DNA of 64,000 nt from Sphagnum compactum (taxonomy: Eukaryota; Bryophyta; Sphagnopsida; Sphagnales). The notes below the pieces were generated by a model, which was given only the letters and a program-made list of their open reading frames with translations, made no database searches and had not been told where the DNA came from. The translations under genes and the position numbers were made by a program. The stretch is taken from the NCBI GenBank assembly GCA_965153455.1, contig OZ234495.1, positions 5,828,001 to 5,892,000 on the forward strand, given 5' to 3'. Below, piece after piece: positions 1 through 13,061 of this stretch (positions are counted from its first letter, which is position 1; the number at the start of each line of letters is the position of its first letter).

Positions 1-3000
1 AACTTGTTGGCCAGCTTATGGGGCAAAGAGAAAGTTGCATTTTGTTTGCAAGGGTCCCAAAGCTTTGGATTACAATTTGGTTACGTTACAATAACAACTT
101 GGGTTGGTCAAATGACAATTCTCGCATTTTGAGAACACACTAGTTTTCATGCAACTTAAATTATGGGCCTCTACCCATCTGCTTTTCCCGTTTTGCTTAT
201 ATTAAAAGTTATGTGTAAAAGTATGCCCTATTTTGGGCACTAGTTTGGCCATCGAATTTAACTTTAGTGGCCCATTTTATGCTTAATCGCACATTATTAG
301 TTAGCTTATGTAACAATTAACAATTTACTAATAATTAACGATTATTCATAAAGTTAGTCAAAGTAAGCATCAAATAGCATCAAAGTGAATACGTATCAAA
401 ATTTAAAAACTAATAAAAATTAAAATGGTTTTGTACAATGAATGATTTAAAAAAAAAGAATTCCAACTTTCTTTCTCATGTTGCTTCTTCCTTCATTGGC
501 TTGCATCTCAAGAGAGATTTAGCATTAAATGAAAACAAGTTTTTACAACCTGACTAAATCTTTTTTTACACTAGTTTTTAAAAGTGCTAGGGTTTACCTT
601 AAACCCTACCAAACTACAATCGAAGTCCAAATATGATGAAATTTTTGAGTTTTTTTTTTGAAATTTGGTGAATTTTTTCTTTTGAAAGAATATTTCAATA
701 GAACACTCCCTCTTTTTCTCCCTTTTTTTTTTTTTTTTTTGCATTTTGACAAAATTTTGTACTCAAAAAAATCATTACTAAGGTACATTTTCATTGCCAA
801 AGATACAAAAGGCACCACATAGAGGAAGGCCTATGTTAGAGTAAGGGGGGCACTTTGTCTTGTTAAGAGTAACACTAGAAACAAAACTCTTTTTTGGAGC
901 ACAAAAGCAAATTTTTTAATTCCCAATTTTTTAGTTGAGTTGAAATCTTCTTCACTTTTGTCATTTGTGCCCAATTTGCAAGAGAATTTATAAATAATTT
1001 AATTTTTTGTTGGTTAGCCTTGAAGAGACAAAAACTAAATTAAATGAATTATAAATAATAAAGATCAAATAATAATATGCCAGTTTTCACATGTGCAAAG
1101 AAATCAGGCTTTGAATCTAAGCAATTTGCACAAATTTGATTATTTTATTAAAAAAATCAATTTTTTTGTCAAAGCAATTGTCCAAACACAAGTCAATAGT
1201 TTTGGCTAAGGTCAATAAAATAAATCCAGTTCTATATTAGCAGCCACTAATCTACCCAATCTGCAAATTTTTCCCTTTCACTCAAAACCCAATCCTCACA
1301 ATCCATCAACGTGTGAGACTCCATCACAGTCCAACAATGGTTTGAGATCAGTTCAAATGAACACATAGACATTGCAGTTCGTCAACGTTTGAAATCTATT
1401 TGAACACCAGATCACTTCCGCCTCTCTTTCTTTACTTGTATAAAAACCCAAGCACAAGGTCTTGAACTGTGGTAACTTCCCATATGACCAGCATGTTGAG
1501 GATGGTTAGCGGTTTCATTTAACATAGTTGTTATTTTTGTAATCAGCACAAAAACCCATAAGAGAAAAACCTCTTTTTTGTTAAGATAGTATCATATAGT
1601 GCATGACCTAGGGAACAAATATGATGTTTCTTGTTAAAACATATGAGCTTGAAGAGAATTGGGGGGATCAATATGTCCATACTGGTACATACTCAGGTCT
1701 GCTCTGCAACATAGTTAGTTATGTGCTGCTGCTGCTGCAAACTGATTGTAACACTTTCAATATGAGTTTCGGTCTTTCTCATACCTCAGATGATTGTTTA
1801 GGATGAATCTTCAAGATACTGTTGTGATGAAACCTCCTTGTGCCCTCCTCAATAACCAATGTCGAGACAATTCTTGCAATCGCCAAAAAACATATGTGCT
1901 GGATTGCTTCTCACTGTATTTGCAGAAAACCAAATCATCTCAGTTGGTGGTGCACAATTTCACATCCTTGAAGAGCACTGTATCTATAAGGAATACAGAA
2001 AATTGCCATCACCAAAAGTATAACATGTCCCCTTTGAAAACCTCTAAGCAAGGGTAAAGCACAAGCTTCACAAACAGTTCATGGCTTCTTCATATATAGG
2101 TTATATATTCCGAATCCCTTCAAAGTTCCATCAGTAAGTTACATCAGTCAAGCTCACATCTTCAGCAGTTTGCAAACACCCTAATGCACTATTGCAACAA
2201 TAACAAGAGCATAACTTCACTATGTTCAACATGAATTCATGCTCTAACACCATGAATCTTACAGTCTTGTTATGAAGCCAATAAGAACACCTTGAATCTT
2301 ATTTGTGTTGTTAAAAAAAACTGAAAGAGACCTATATGAAAATTGAGCACACATGTTTAAAGCAGAATTGTTTGAAATTTTGAAGAGAAAAATGTCCCAA
2401 ATTGTTTGTGCATTCAGCAGGACAAGTTGGAGGGGCAATTCATGTTTAATCTACTCTGTGAATATCAGAATCAGAAAAGCTCTTTTTAAGTCAAGTCCCT
2501 GAACTGAAACCCTAGTGTTTAGGCAGCAATAAGTCATTGTTTTTCTTCTTACACAGTCAAATATGCTTACGGTCATCTTGTTCGTTAAGTATGGTTGTCC
2601 ATCTTTGAAAAGACTTCACATTCCACAGTCTTAACCATTCTTGAGATGAAAACCTCCATGTGAAACCACCTGAAATTTCAAACTCAAATTGAATACAGAC
2701 ATTACACACATCACTTTTGTACTCAGCCAAAGGTAACCCTGCTCCAGTTATTGCAGACTGAGTGCACAAGTCCAAACTGGACATACAGAAGTTAAATGTC
2801 TTTTTGGGAAAGTTCTGCAAACCTCTTGATATAGGTTAATAAGGTCAAGGAGTTTTCCATTGAGAATACCTTCACAGAAATTTTCTGAACAGATGGATGG
2901 ACAAAGGTGCCCGTGCCCTCTTGAGACCACAATCTGCATTGCATCCTTCAAGAACTCAACCTGTCATCCTCACAATATTTTCAATTAATTTCAAGTAAAA

Positions 3001-4504
3001 TACTAAGAAGACATTAGGTGACAGAGTAGTTACGACTATTTGTCAGTGCAAATCTTCATGTCAGATTCTGAAATACCTGCTAATTCTGATGTTGGTTAGT
3101 GCCAAATCTGCATGCTCTGTCTTGATACTTGATAGTTGTGATCATATACCCATGACCAGCCCTCAATTCTCCACCACTACTTCAGAGTTTCCTGACAAGG
3201 GCAAGGTGTCTTTCAGCACACCAACAATCAAATCAAGCCAGTACAGAGTAAGATTGAACCTCTGAGCATACTTTGATCTGTGGGGGGTAATAACCGTTTG
3301 GCTTGATGAGAAGTAGTGTGGAAATTGGCACCATATTGCAGCACCTTTGGTAGCTTGGTTGTTGTTCATATTGGACCCACGGCCACAGGGATTAGGTTTC
3401 AGTCCACCTGCATCTTGCCTCTGGCATCCCTTACTCTGCTCTGCCCCATCTTGATCTGTCAAGCTTCAATGACCAGCCTGCATGGGCTTCAGCCATGATA
3501 GCCCCTGCAAAGGGCATGAGCATTTGCCATATTCTACATGGTATGGGCTTGAGTGTGGCTGCAAGAAGCATAAAATCTGCTTCTTTGGTGAGGTTGATAC
3601 AGAATTCTCAGGATTCTGACCTATGGAGTTGGAATAAGAATTAAACAATGACCTTTCAGAGAAAACAAAAGCATATACTGAAAAGATCAGCCCAACGAGT
3701 GATGTGCCTCAGAGCAACAAGAATGACATCATGTTGTGAGTGAATGTGTAAACAATTTGTACCTTCTGTGGCTGTGTGGATGTTCACTGACTCCTGGGTT
3801 TTGCAGCTTGCCACTTGATTCACTTTCTTGTCATGGTCTTCATTGGTCATGCTGTCATTGGTACCATCAGAGGAGAGGAACCTGATGCCCTCCTCCTTGC
3901 TGCTGGAGGTGATAACCAAGATGGCATCAGCAAGGGACTAGAGAAGCCATCATAGGGCCAGCAAACGGGTCCACGCACCTCTTCCCAAATGCAATTTAGT
4001 GAGGGGAGCTGGAGTGCATCTTTCTTCACCTGACTCCAGCATCGCAGTCAAACACCTCTGGCCTGCAGTGACGTTGTAAAGATTCAGAAAGAGTCTCATC
4101 AGTTGCAAACTTTTGTTCAAGTCCGCATATCCTTTCTGTTGCTGCTTTGAAGAAGCAAAAAACAAAGTTTGCCTGACTGTGGAAAGTAACCAGAATCCAA
4201 AGCAGGAGCTCTCTCCAGTGGATAGCGTGCTTCATCATCATACCCAAAAACATTTAAAAAGCCTCCTACAATCCCCCTTCTTGCTCTACGTACTGCAACA
4301 GGACAATTGGTAGAAATACAGCAGGAATCTAGGGTTGCAAGATCTCCAATTGCAAACCCTAGCTCCTGCTTTGATGGATCTTTTTTTCTTCAAAAGCAAA
4401 CCCAAAAACAAAAACCAAAAATAAAAACCGAAGCTGCTGTTCTTATAAGTTTGTAGGGATACCAAACTACTTGGATCGCTTCAGCTCAGATCTTTTGGAA
4501 AGCG
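1..4504. other. Intergenic region upstream of YIF1, no supported gene
   Basis: The first 1.5 kb is AT-rich with many homopolymer A and T runs, and I see no gene in it. From about 1.6 to 4.3 kb the composition is more balanced, and several short open frames (60-100 codons) occur on both strands, for example minus-strand frames at 2557-2951 and 3163-3462. None shows a motif I recognise and they do not join into a convincing spliced gene. This part could be an unrecognised transcript, a decayed gene or an old mobile element. Confidence 0.5.
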
Positions 4505-6471
4505 ATGGCATGGCAGCAAGTTCCGCCTCAGGTTTGTGCTGCTTGGTCTTTTTCCCTAAGGTTTGGAAACGGAAAGAAGTGACGCGCACGAAGCCTTGCC
4601 TTATGCATGCGACTTCTTCTTGTTTTCTTTTTGTTGTGATCTTGATGATGCGATGCGATGGTGTGAGGAAGAAATGAGGATTGACTTGAGGAGATTGGGG
4701 TTAGAGGAACGAGTAAGGTCGCTGTGGAATCTAACATAAGAGAGAAGAGAAGGGTCACAGAGAGAGTCTGTTTCTTTATTATTGGAAGTTTATGATGAAG
4801 AAGAAGATGAAGCAGGAGATGATGTTTTATGGGATGTGATTGATGCAGGGACCTGGTGGAGTTGGAGGTGGATATGATCCTCGATTTGGGCAACAAACTG
4901 GTGGAGTCCCCGCAGCAGCAGGTGTAAACAACCCATTCAATGATGTCCTCTATGGTGCAAGCTCTGGCATTCTTGGAACATATCTTGGCAATAGCAAAGA
5001 ATATGTTCAAAGCAATGTATGTTCCAACTGTCATCCCCATCCCAGTTTTACAATATACACTCTGTTTGCTTTTATTGATTTTCTTTCAAAGTATAAAGAG
5101 CAATTGCATTGGCAAAGTCTCCTTCCTTGTGCATTCATGCCACCATCCTGCACCACCTATCAGACAATCACCGAATTTTGTACAGCTGGCAATTATGGAA
5201 TATCGTAGTGGCAATTTGCTTTCAGAACACAAGTAGTCTGCTTTCTTTCTTGGTCATAAAACGTAGTGTGCAGTGGAACTGTGTACATGCTACTGGCATA
5301 TATGTTTTGGCAATCGAGATCTGCAGCTAGATAACCTTATTTGGTTTTTTTACTTTTGGAAATACTAGGGTTTTGATTAGGGTTCTGGTTGGGGTTCTGA
5401 TTTGAGCTGTTATTTCTCAGTTATCTTATAGATTAAGTCTGTTTTGTCATCTTTGGAGAACTGAACTGATGTCGGTGGGGATTGAGTTTGGATGTATATA
5501 GGTAAGCAGATATTTTGCAACTCATGATGTCCAATATTATTTCCAAGTGAATGACCAATATGTCAAGAACAAGCTCAAAGTGGTGCTCTTTCCATTTCTT
5601 CATAAGGTTTACTTCCTTTTACTGATAATCTCTGCTGTTTAATATGTGCCCATGAAGCAGAATCTATCAAATCTGAGGTGTATTTGTAAGAAGATGTGGC
5701 ATGTCCATGTTCATGATTTTCAAGTCCTCATATAACGTCAGGCTTTGCAGGGCCATTGGACGCGAATAGCAGAGCAGGTAGCTGGGGGCCTGAAATATAA
5801 GCCACCTCGCCATGATATTAATGCTCCAGACCTTTACCTGCCACTTATGGCCTTCAGCACCTATGTTGTTCTCTGTGGCCTTACTCTTGGAACTGCTGGC
5901 AAGTAAGTATTTGCAGAGTACCTTCATCTTTATGCTATTTGGTTTGCAATCTTTTGAAGAAAAATTTTGAATGGTGTTTGGTACTCCTGTTGAAACCAAG
6001 CTTTTGGGTATGCTTTCAATTCAAATTCTTGATGATTGGTTGAACCTGAACTTTACACCCTTTGGTTTGGGTTATATTCAATGACGTGACAGGTTCACAC
6101 CTGATGTGATGGGTGCGCTCTTTACAAAGGCTGTGCTTGGATGGGCAGTGGAAACCATTCTGCTGAAATCATCACTATTTGCTTTAGGGAGCAGTGATGC
6201 TCCACTCCTTGATGTGGTTGCCTATGGGGGCTATTCCTTTATAGGGGTTTCTGTTTCAGTTTTAGCTTCCATGTTATGGAGCTATGCCTACTACATCACA
6301 TTGCCTTGGACTAGTTTGTGCATGGCAAATTTCCTGGTGAGGACAATGAAGAGATTGTTGTTTGCGGAAGCTAGGAGCTATGATCGAGATTCCACCCGAC
6401 ATCACTATCTTCTTCTCCTCATGGGGGTTGCCCAATTTCCCTTGTTTTATTGGCTAGTGCGTGTGAGGTAG
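4505..6471 (+). CDS. YIF1: YIF1-family ER-Golgi membrane protein
   Basis: YIF1 proteins partner YIP1 in the early secretory pathway and act in ER-to-Golgi vesicle transport. I read five exons: 4505-4531, 4849-5016, 5502-5606, 5751-5902 and 6093-6471, all with GT-AG introns and matching phases, giving about 276 residues, close to plant YIF1 (about 270). The first exon encodes only nine residues (MAWQQVPPQ). The soluble N-terminus is rich in Gly and Pro and holds the conserved NPF-type and EYVQSN segments. The middle has [20 protein letters not shown] and the NAPDLYLP motif that leads into the membrane part. The last exon carries several hydrophobic segments, with [12 protein letters not shown], the [14 protein letters not shown] loop and [10 protein letters not shown]. 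The C-terminus ends WLVRVR, whereas flowering-plant proteins end with a short NWLF-type tail, so a small extra 3' exon is possible (the stop overlaps a GTAGGC donor-like site). Neighbours are distant. Confidence 0.92.
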
Positions 6472-9400
6472 GCAGAAGTGTGGAGCTGCACGTATGTATC
6501 ACATAATTTTTGTACAAATTTGCTTAACAATTGTTACCTTGGGGGAGAATATCAACTAGATCACTGGGGACTCCCAAGTATATGCACCTGCAACACTCAT
6601 CATATTGTAACAGGAGACCACAGTTTTGAAACTACTTTTTTCAGTATTTTGTTCTGTGCATGCTGTTCTGGAGATTCTTGGACTGATTTAGGTTCACAAG
6701 CATCTGGACGCAGTGAGTAATATCAAAGGGTTTTTCCAGAGGTATTTTTACGGATATTTGCAATGTGCCAGGTGCAGCAGATCAAGAACATGCTGCATGA
6801 CAAAACAAAAATCAACAAGCCAAAGGGTGTTTATTGTCTATAATACCAGAGCAACCCACCGTCAACCTGAAAGGTAATCAGTAATCAACTTCTCACAGTT
6901 GTTGAAAGTCCACTTGTTGAATTGCTGCAACAGAATATGCTGCAGAATTAGGCACAAATGATACAGGTCTGCTGTAGTCCAAATTCTTGCCTTCTCTGAC
7001 TCACCTTCTTCACCCATAAATTAGATTTTGACTCAATTGAGTCCATTACAACAATGTCCATCAGGTGTCAGATAGAATGGGAATGTCTTATGTCCATCTT
7101 TCACTGTTGTTTATTTGCATATGGACACACAATTAGCTTCTTGCTGCATCCTTAGCCTTTCATGTATGCTACGTGCAAATGAACTTTCGGGGCCTTTTTC
7201 AGCTCTAAATGTTGGTTATCCACAAAGTGAGTGAATTTCACTAGAATTAGGTGAAACTTACAAGGTTCATGGAACAACCTTGAAAAGGGCAATGGTGGTA
7301 AAGGAACTTCCAAGCATTGATAGCTTAAGAAAAACTCACATCGTAACTTGTATTGTGACAAGTGAAGACTTAAGGCCATATAGGAGGCTTCATCTTCAAG
7401 CGCTAACTAGTATTTAGATGCCCATGAATCAAAGTACAAGTGGGTGAGGAGACCAATTGTAGTCGATTAGACCATGGCAATAGTGCTTTAAAGCATGGGA
7501 AAGAACATGGTCAACTAAATAGAAAAGCATGTGAGAAAGAAGATGTAAGTTTTTTTGACACACTTTGTCAATTTGATTCAACATGTTTGTTTCAATCATG
7601 TAGCTTAACTCCCTTGTCTTGGAATTGGGTTTTTTTACTTTAGGGATTGTGCTTTTTAGATGCCCATACAATGTCAACTACAAATGACCACTTGCTTTGT
7701 GAAAATTTGCACAAGTTTGAATTTTTGTTTTCATGTATCCATGTATCCATGGTTCTTTTTTCCTCGTAACATGCTCTCACTCTCTCTTTTTTAGATGGCA
7801 TCAACATCTCTAATGGCCAACAACATAGGACAATTTTGTGTATCAAATCAAATCACTTGGTGAATGTTAGCTACAATTTCGTGCCCATCTATGCTAAAAT
7901 AGAGGCAATTCCACATTGGATGTAATGTCTAGGGTGAGCTTTTAGGAGGCTAGTTTAGATTGAGATCACATCCATGTGCCTTTTTTGGGTGCCACTCTTT
8001 GCACAAATAATAACCTAGTAAACTACATTTGAATCAATTTTTTCCATTTTAAATTCATTTAGGTTCATAATATTGTTAAGTTTTGGTTGAATTTCGCAAT
8101 TTTCATGTCTTGGCATTTTACTTGAAACTACAAAATAATCAATTGGTTGTATTTGTGATTTTGAATGTGATTTTCTTCAATGCATAGGTCTGTTGTTTTT
8201 TTGGGCAATATATTTCTTGCTTACAAGGTTAATATAGCTTGGGTTTAGTGTACATGTATCCATATTGTAAATGCATAAACTTATACAAAAATTGAGTGAA
8301 AGCTAGCAATTCTTGGGAATGGAGAGCAAGTTGGCCTATTTGAGTTTCTCCTTATGTTTTGAGACTCTTTTCTTGCTCCACTTAAATTTTTATCATTAAG
8401 GTTTGTGCACTTTAAATGGGTTCAAACTCTTTAGGTGTACAACTTAGGATGAGAAGGATCTAGTCTTGTGTTTAATCTTGTTTTCAAGATATTCTTTCAT
8501 CAAATTGTTTTGGATCATTCATTTAAATTGAAAGGCCAACAAATTTAGCATGTGCATGTGTGGATATGAATTGATCCAAACATCTTTGGACCACATTTTG
8601 TTTTCATTGTAATTTGCCCATGAACTAGACATAAGTTTTTGGTCAACTCAACTTCCCACTTTCCATTTGTTGTAATTTATTCCACGCTTTAACTACAACT
8701 TGGTTTTGTTGTTGTCATTTTTATTGTTAATTTGACACCTCCTTCCAATTTTGTAACTTCATTGCACTACAATTTTTGTGAGCTTTATGCATATAAAAGT
8801 AACTTGCCCAAGTGGTATGAAAAGGAACTTTCAAAATGCATTAGAATGAAATTTGATTAAACTATTGAGAGGTCAAAGATGCTTCAATAGTGAAATAGTT
8901 GGAATTTGAGCTACTAAGAATACAAACAAGATTTGTTTGTCAATCCAGTGAATATCCATCACTACCATATGCCCTAAAAAAGTTTGGTGAATTAAACTTT
9001 GTTGCAAGTAGCTTTCTTTGTGATGAAAAAACAAGTGAATAAAAACATGAAACGAGCCAAAAACCATGTCAAATCATGTTCAAAACAACAATTATAGATA
9101 TATATATGCCTATGTGATGCCCCTTTAATGGCATGTTAATCATGGCAAGTTGTGTTTTATGAGTAATATGGATATTGAGAAATTTAAATTGAACCATTGA
9201 ATCTTTTGGTTTTGAATTTTGATATGAGCAAAGGACCTTTAAAGTTGAGCAGGTTTTTTGTCAAACATTACTAGTTTCACAAAGGGGCCTTTAATTTCAT
9301 AATATACAAACTTTTTGATGTTGAATTTTTTTGTAATAATAGGGGTTATTAGACACACATAAATGCATTCAAAGTAAAAGGAACCTATAATTTGATGTTT

Positions 9401-11308
9401 TTCTAAAACAAATTGAAATTTTAAGTTTATTTAATGTTCATGAATCCTGTGTGTGAGACAATATAAAATTCCAAAACGGATTGAAATTTTAAACTAACAA
9501 CAAAAAATGTATGAACCTATAAAATCACCTATAAAATTACCATGCATGTCACATCATAGTTTCTAAAAAAATCTTTGTGCAAAAAAACAAAATTGCAAGT
9601 TACATTAAAATACAACCGATGGTATTATGGGTGCAACCCAGGCCTCTTAAGATTATAAACCAAAACGTAGTTCAAATGTTTATATCTCAATTATATAAAG
9701 ATGACAAGGCATTGTGATTTTTTAGATTATTTACTTAAAACAGATTAACCATGTTATTTATGGTTTTTTTTCTAAAAACTTTACCCTTATCATTGATGAA
9801 TATTTTGGGATAACCAAAACAAATAAAAACATTTTCATACAAAAATATGATTGTGACCTTAACATCATCAATTTTAACATCTTCAAATTTTGTTCATTCC
9901 ATAAGATATTTGATGAACACAATGATGTATTTCATGCTTTGAAATAATGTGAATCACTTAATTAATAAAGTTAATGTTTTATTTATCAAAGAACATTAGA
10001 CAAAGATAAAATAATGATAATTCCATATGGTCATTACGCACATAATGTGTGTAGACATCATAATGTTAAACATAAATTCATTATTGGCTAAAAATAATTC
10101 AAATGCATGGTTTTTTTATGTCATTTAACATAAAGAGTAATGATTGTCACAAATGTTATAGAGATAAATCATTAAAATGACAAGAACCTCCTAATAGACG
10201 ACAAAATTTTAAAATATTTTGTCAACACTCCTTTGATAAAAACTTTTGAATATTAATGCAAATTTTATGATGTTCATTCTTGGATAACACCAATGGTATC
10301 TATTGAATGTTCAAAAACTTCATAATATGGTTATTCCATGTAATAACAACCTTAATTATAAACAAGTTTGCACTAGGTAAGTCATCCTCTAAAGTACAAA
10401 ACCAAGGTGTTTTGAAAGTTTGGACAACTAGTTTGTTTGTTATGCATGTGGTGTTACTTTAAATATTAATTTTCATCCATTATGATATCTTCCCTATTTT
10501 TCGGCTTTTTGTCACGACATATTTTTTTTAAAAAAAAACAGTGCAAGAGATTAAATGATTTTGATGAGATCCTTCAAGATTCATTACTATTTATGATGGA
10601 ACAAATAATGACTATTTTATTATTGGGCTTTGTTTCAATTGAAAATGCATCTAAACATTTGAAACATGTGACTCACCTTTGGGAATACAATGGTGTCATC
10701 AAAATAACCAATGCTTTAAAGCCTTATAAGTTATTTAAAAAAATTCATATTTTTTTTCATTATGTAAAATCATTTTTGGTTTTATATTTAACTTGGGCTT
10801 CCTTTTTCATTTATCATTTAATAAGAGGATCATCCCTCATGTGTTTTTGAATAATTTTTTTCTTACACCATTTGTTTTTTGTGACTTCTTTTATCCCCTT
10901 GAACGATTTAGAAAATTTGTAACACATTTTATAAAGAAAATACAATCTAAACGATTTTCCATCAATGCTAATGTAATTTCCCCTTGGATTTTTTTTGGTG
11001 TAATTATCAATTTGCATTATGACATTTTCCCATAACATAACCTTCAATTCATTTCATATTATTCAATCCATTTTTTTCCCTCCTCACATCATGGAATCAC
11101 CTTTAACAAAATATATTTTTTCATTTCCGAAATGGAAGGTTGTTAAATGATTATAACTTCATAGATCTAATTAATGAATCAAATATTTAAACACAATAAG
11201 AGAAACTTCGCTTGACCTTAATAACATTGAATCTCTAGCACCAAAAGGACTATCAAAAGAAATAGTAAATCGATCCACCATTAATAATTAACATTAACCT
11301 CTTATATA
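6472..11308. other. Intergenic AT-rich DNA
   Basis: The first few hundred bases after the YIF1 stop are probably its 3' untranslated region. The rest is AT-rich with short random open frames. The longest, at 10482-10850, is low-complexity Phe/Leu/Ile/Lys coding and is best explained by base composition. No tRNA, transposase or reverse-transcriptase signature was seen. Confidence 0.5.
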
Positions 11309-11672
11309 CCTTCCAAGGCATTCTCATGTTCAATTTTTCAAATTTGAGCTTGTAACTTCTCACCTAGATTCCCGCTTTCTTCCTCACCATGAGTTCTTCT
11401 ATTTTCTCTTTTGGCGTCCTTTGAGTCAATCCTTCCAAGGCATTTTCATGTTCAATTTTCAAATTTGAGCTTGTAACTTCTCACCTAAATTCCCGCTTTC
11501 TTCCTCACCATGAGTTCTTCTATTTTCTCTTTTGGCGTCCTTTGAGTCAATCCTTCCAAGGCATTTTCATGTTCAATTTTTCAAATTTGAGCTTGTAACT
11601 TCTCACCTAGATTCCCGCTTTCTTCCTCACCATGAGTTCTTCTATTTTCTCCTTTGAGTCAATCCTTCCACT
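11309..11672. repeat. Tandem repeat, about 3 copies of a 121-122 bp unit
   Basis: Copies begin at about 11309, 11431 and 11552, each starting with CCTTCCAAGGCATT. They are nearly identical. The third has lost about ten bases near its end (the TTTTGGCGTC part), and a fourth start is truncated. No open frame runs through the array. The near identity suggests recent expansion by unequal exchange or replication slippage. Confidence 0.9.
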
Positions 11673-12770
11673 TTCCACATCTATCATGATTTCCCACTTA
11701 TAATTTTTCTCCTTACTCTCTTTCTGCTCACCTCTTTCATCTCTATTTCTACTTCCCTCTTTCCTCCTAATTTTCCTTTCTGCCTTCCTTTTTGGTTACA
11801 CATACTCATCAAAAACGTCATACATGATCATGTTACCTTTAATAAAATGGGTGATTCTTTTAAAACAATTTTGTTGGGGTCATTTAAATCAATAATCCTA
11901 AACCTAGCTAGAGCTTCGCTTAGAAAAATGCAAACTGCTATAGCCAAGAACTGTCATGTTTGTGGAAATAACCAGAACCTTATTCAAAGGTTTCCACATG
12001 TTTCAAAACTCGTTTAGGATCCTTACCTGGGATCATCGGTTCTCTTAAAAAAAACAAAGAAGTGACCAACACTGGTCCAAACTCCAAACCTGATTAGGAT
12101 GTTGCTGCAGTTGAAGTCTAAAATTCATTCCGCTTGTGAGCAATAGTTTCGTGTTTGTGTGAGAGCAGTCACCAACTGCACATCCTCCAACCTGAACACA
12201 TCCACACTCCATGTTCCAAACTCAAGAATTGCTGGTGTTTATAGGATGATCTGAGTCATGTCCAGTTTCCATTTAGGTACAAGGTGGAGCTTGATGGTGT
12301 GAAAGATTATCTTTCATAAGAACAGAGAAATCTCCATTCTCATGATGAAGAAGAAACAGCAAGGTTAACTCTTCCTCAGGAAACCACAGAAAGAACCAAA
12401 CAAGAACCAAACAAGGGAAGACAGAAAAAAACGAAAAAACAAAAAACACACACTGGTATGAACAAAAGTGCCAGTCTCACATCTGTTCAGGGACCATCAA
12501 CAGTAGTATGTATGATAGTGACTTAACTACCACAACTTCCGCACTGACTTCATCAGCTCCCTACAGTGGGTAAAGGCCAATGATGAGCACCAACCTACGA
12601 ACTGAGTTTCTGCTGCAATTCCGGAAGCAACGGGAAGACTCAGCCATACTACTGGCTAGCAACAGACCACAACAACAATGACAAAAAGAGACAAAGAAAG
12701 ACAGAAAGGGAAAAGAAAAACTGAAGGAAAGGACAAACAGGGAAAGACTATGAACAAGTGGGCTCCCCAT
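11673..12770. other. Intergenic stretch, nothing recognised
   Basis: This begins with a C/T-rich part on the plus strand and then becomes mixed sequence. Short open frames exist on both strands but none has a recognisable motif. It may be flanking sequence of the retroelement remnant that follows on the minus strand. Confidence 0.4.
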
Positions 12771-13061
12771 TTACAAGACCCGAAGCAAGATCATTCTGAA
12801 AATGCCAAAAGCAGAAATTCCAAACAGGAATTTTTCTTTAAGAAGCAACCCTCTAGTTCTCTTTAGAAGAACTTTTAAAGGGTAGCCTTTTGCCTTCAGA
12901 AAGACGAGAAGACTGACCATCTGGAAGACAAAAAACTTCTTACAACTACAAAGTCTCAAGAATCTGTAAAATTGACTATTGATAACCCCCACCTTTGCAG
13001 TCATTGAGATATTGGAATGAACATGAGGCATTCTAATTCTTGATGGTGTGAAAGAGGACAC
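12771..13061 (-). pseudogene. Reverse-transcriptase-related retroelement remnant
   Basis: A minus-strand open frame of about 96 codons carries a motif set I associate with the C-terminal side of a eukaryotic retroelement reverse transcriptase of the Penelope-like or a related non-LTR type: MPHVHSNI, then KVGVINSQFYRFLRLCS, then a hydrophobic stretch and KGYPLKVLLKR. The usual pattern in such elements is P-H-x-x-S-N-I, a G-V-x-x-S-Q-x-x-R-x-x-R-x-C-S block and an L-x-x-K/R-G-Y-P block, all seen here in order and spacing. The catalytic palm motif (YxDD) is not in this frame, and upstream sequence has stops, so this is a broken fragment, not an active element. The exact class is inferred. Confidence 0.5.

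Noticed and set aside
4528-5040. 170-codon minus-strand frame
   Set aside because: Antisense to YIF1 exons 1-2 and their intron; no motif.
10482-10850. 122-codon plus-strand frame
   Set aside because: Phe/Ile/Lys-rich low-complexity coding in AT-rich DNA, no start context or motif; explained by base composition.
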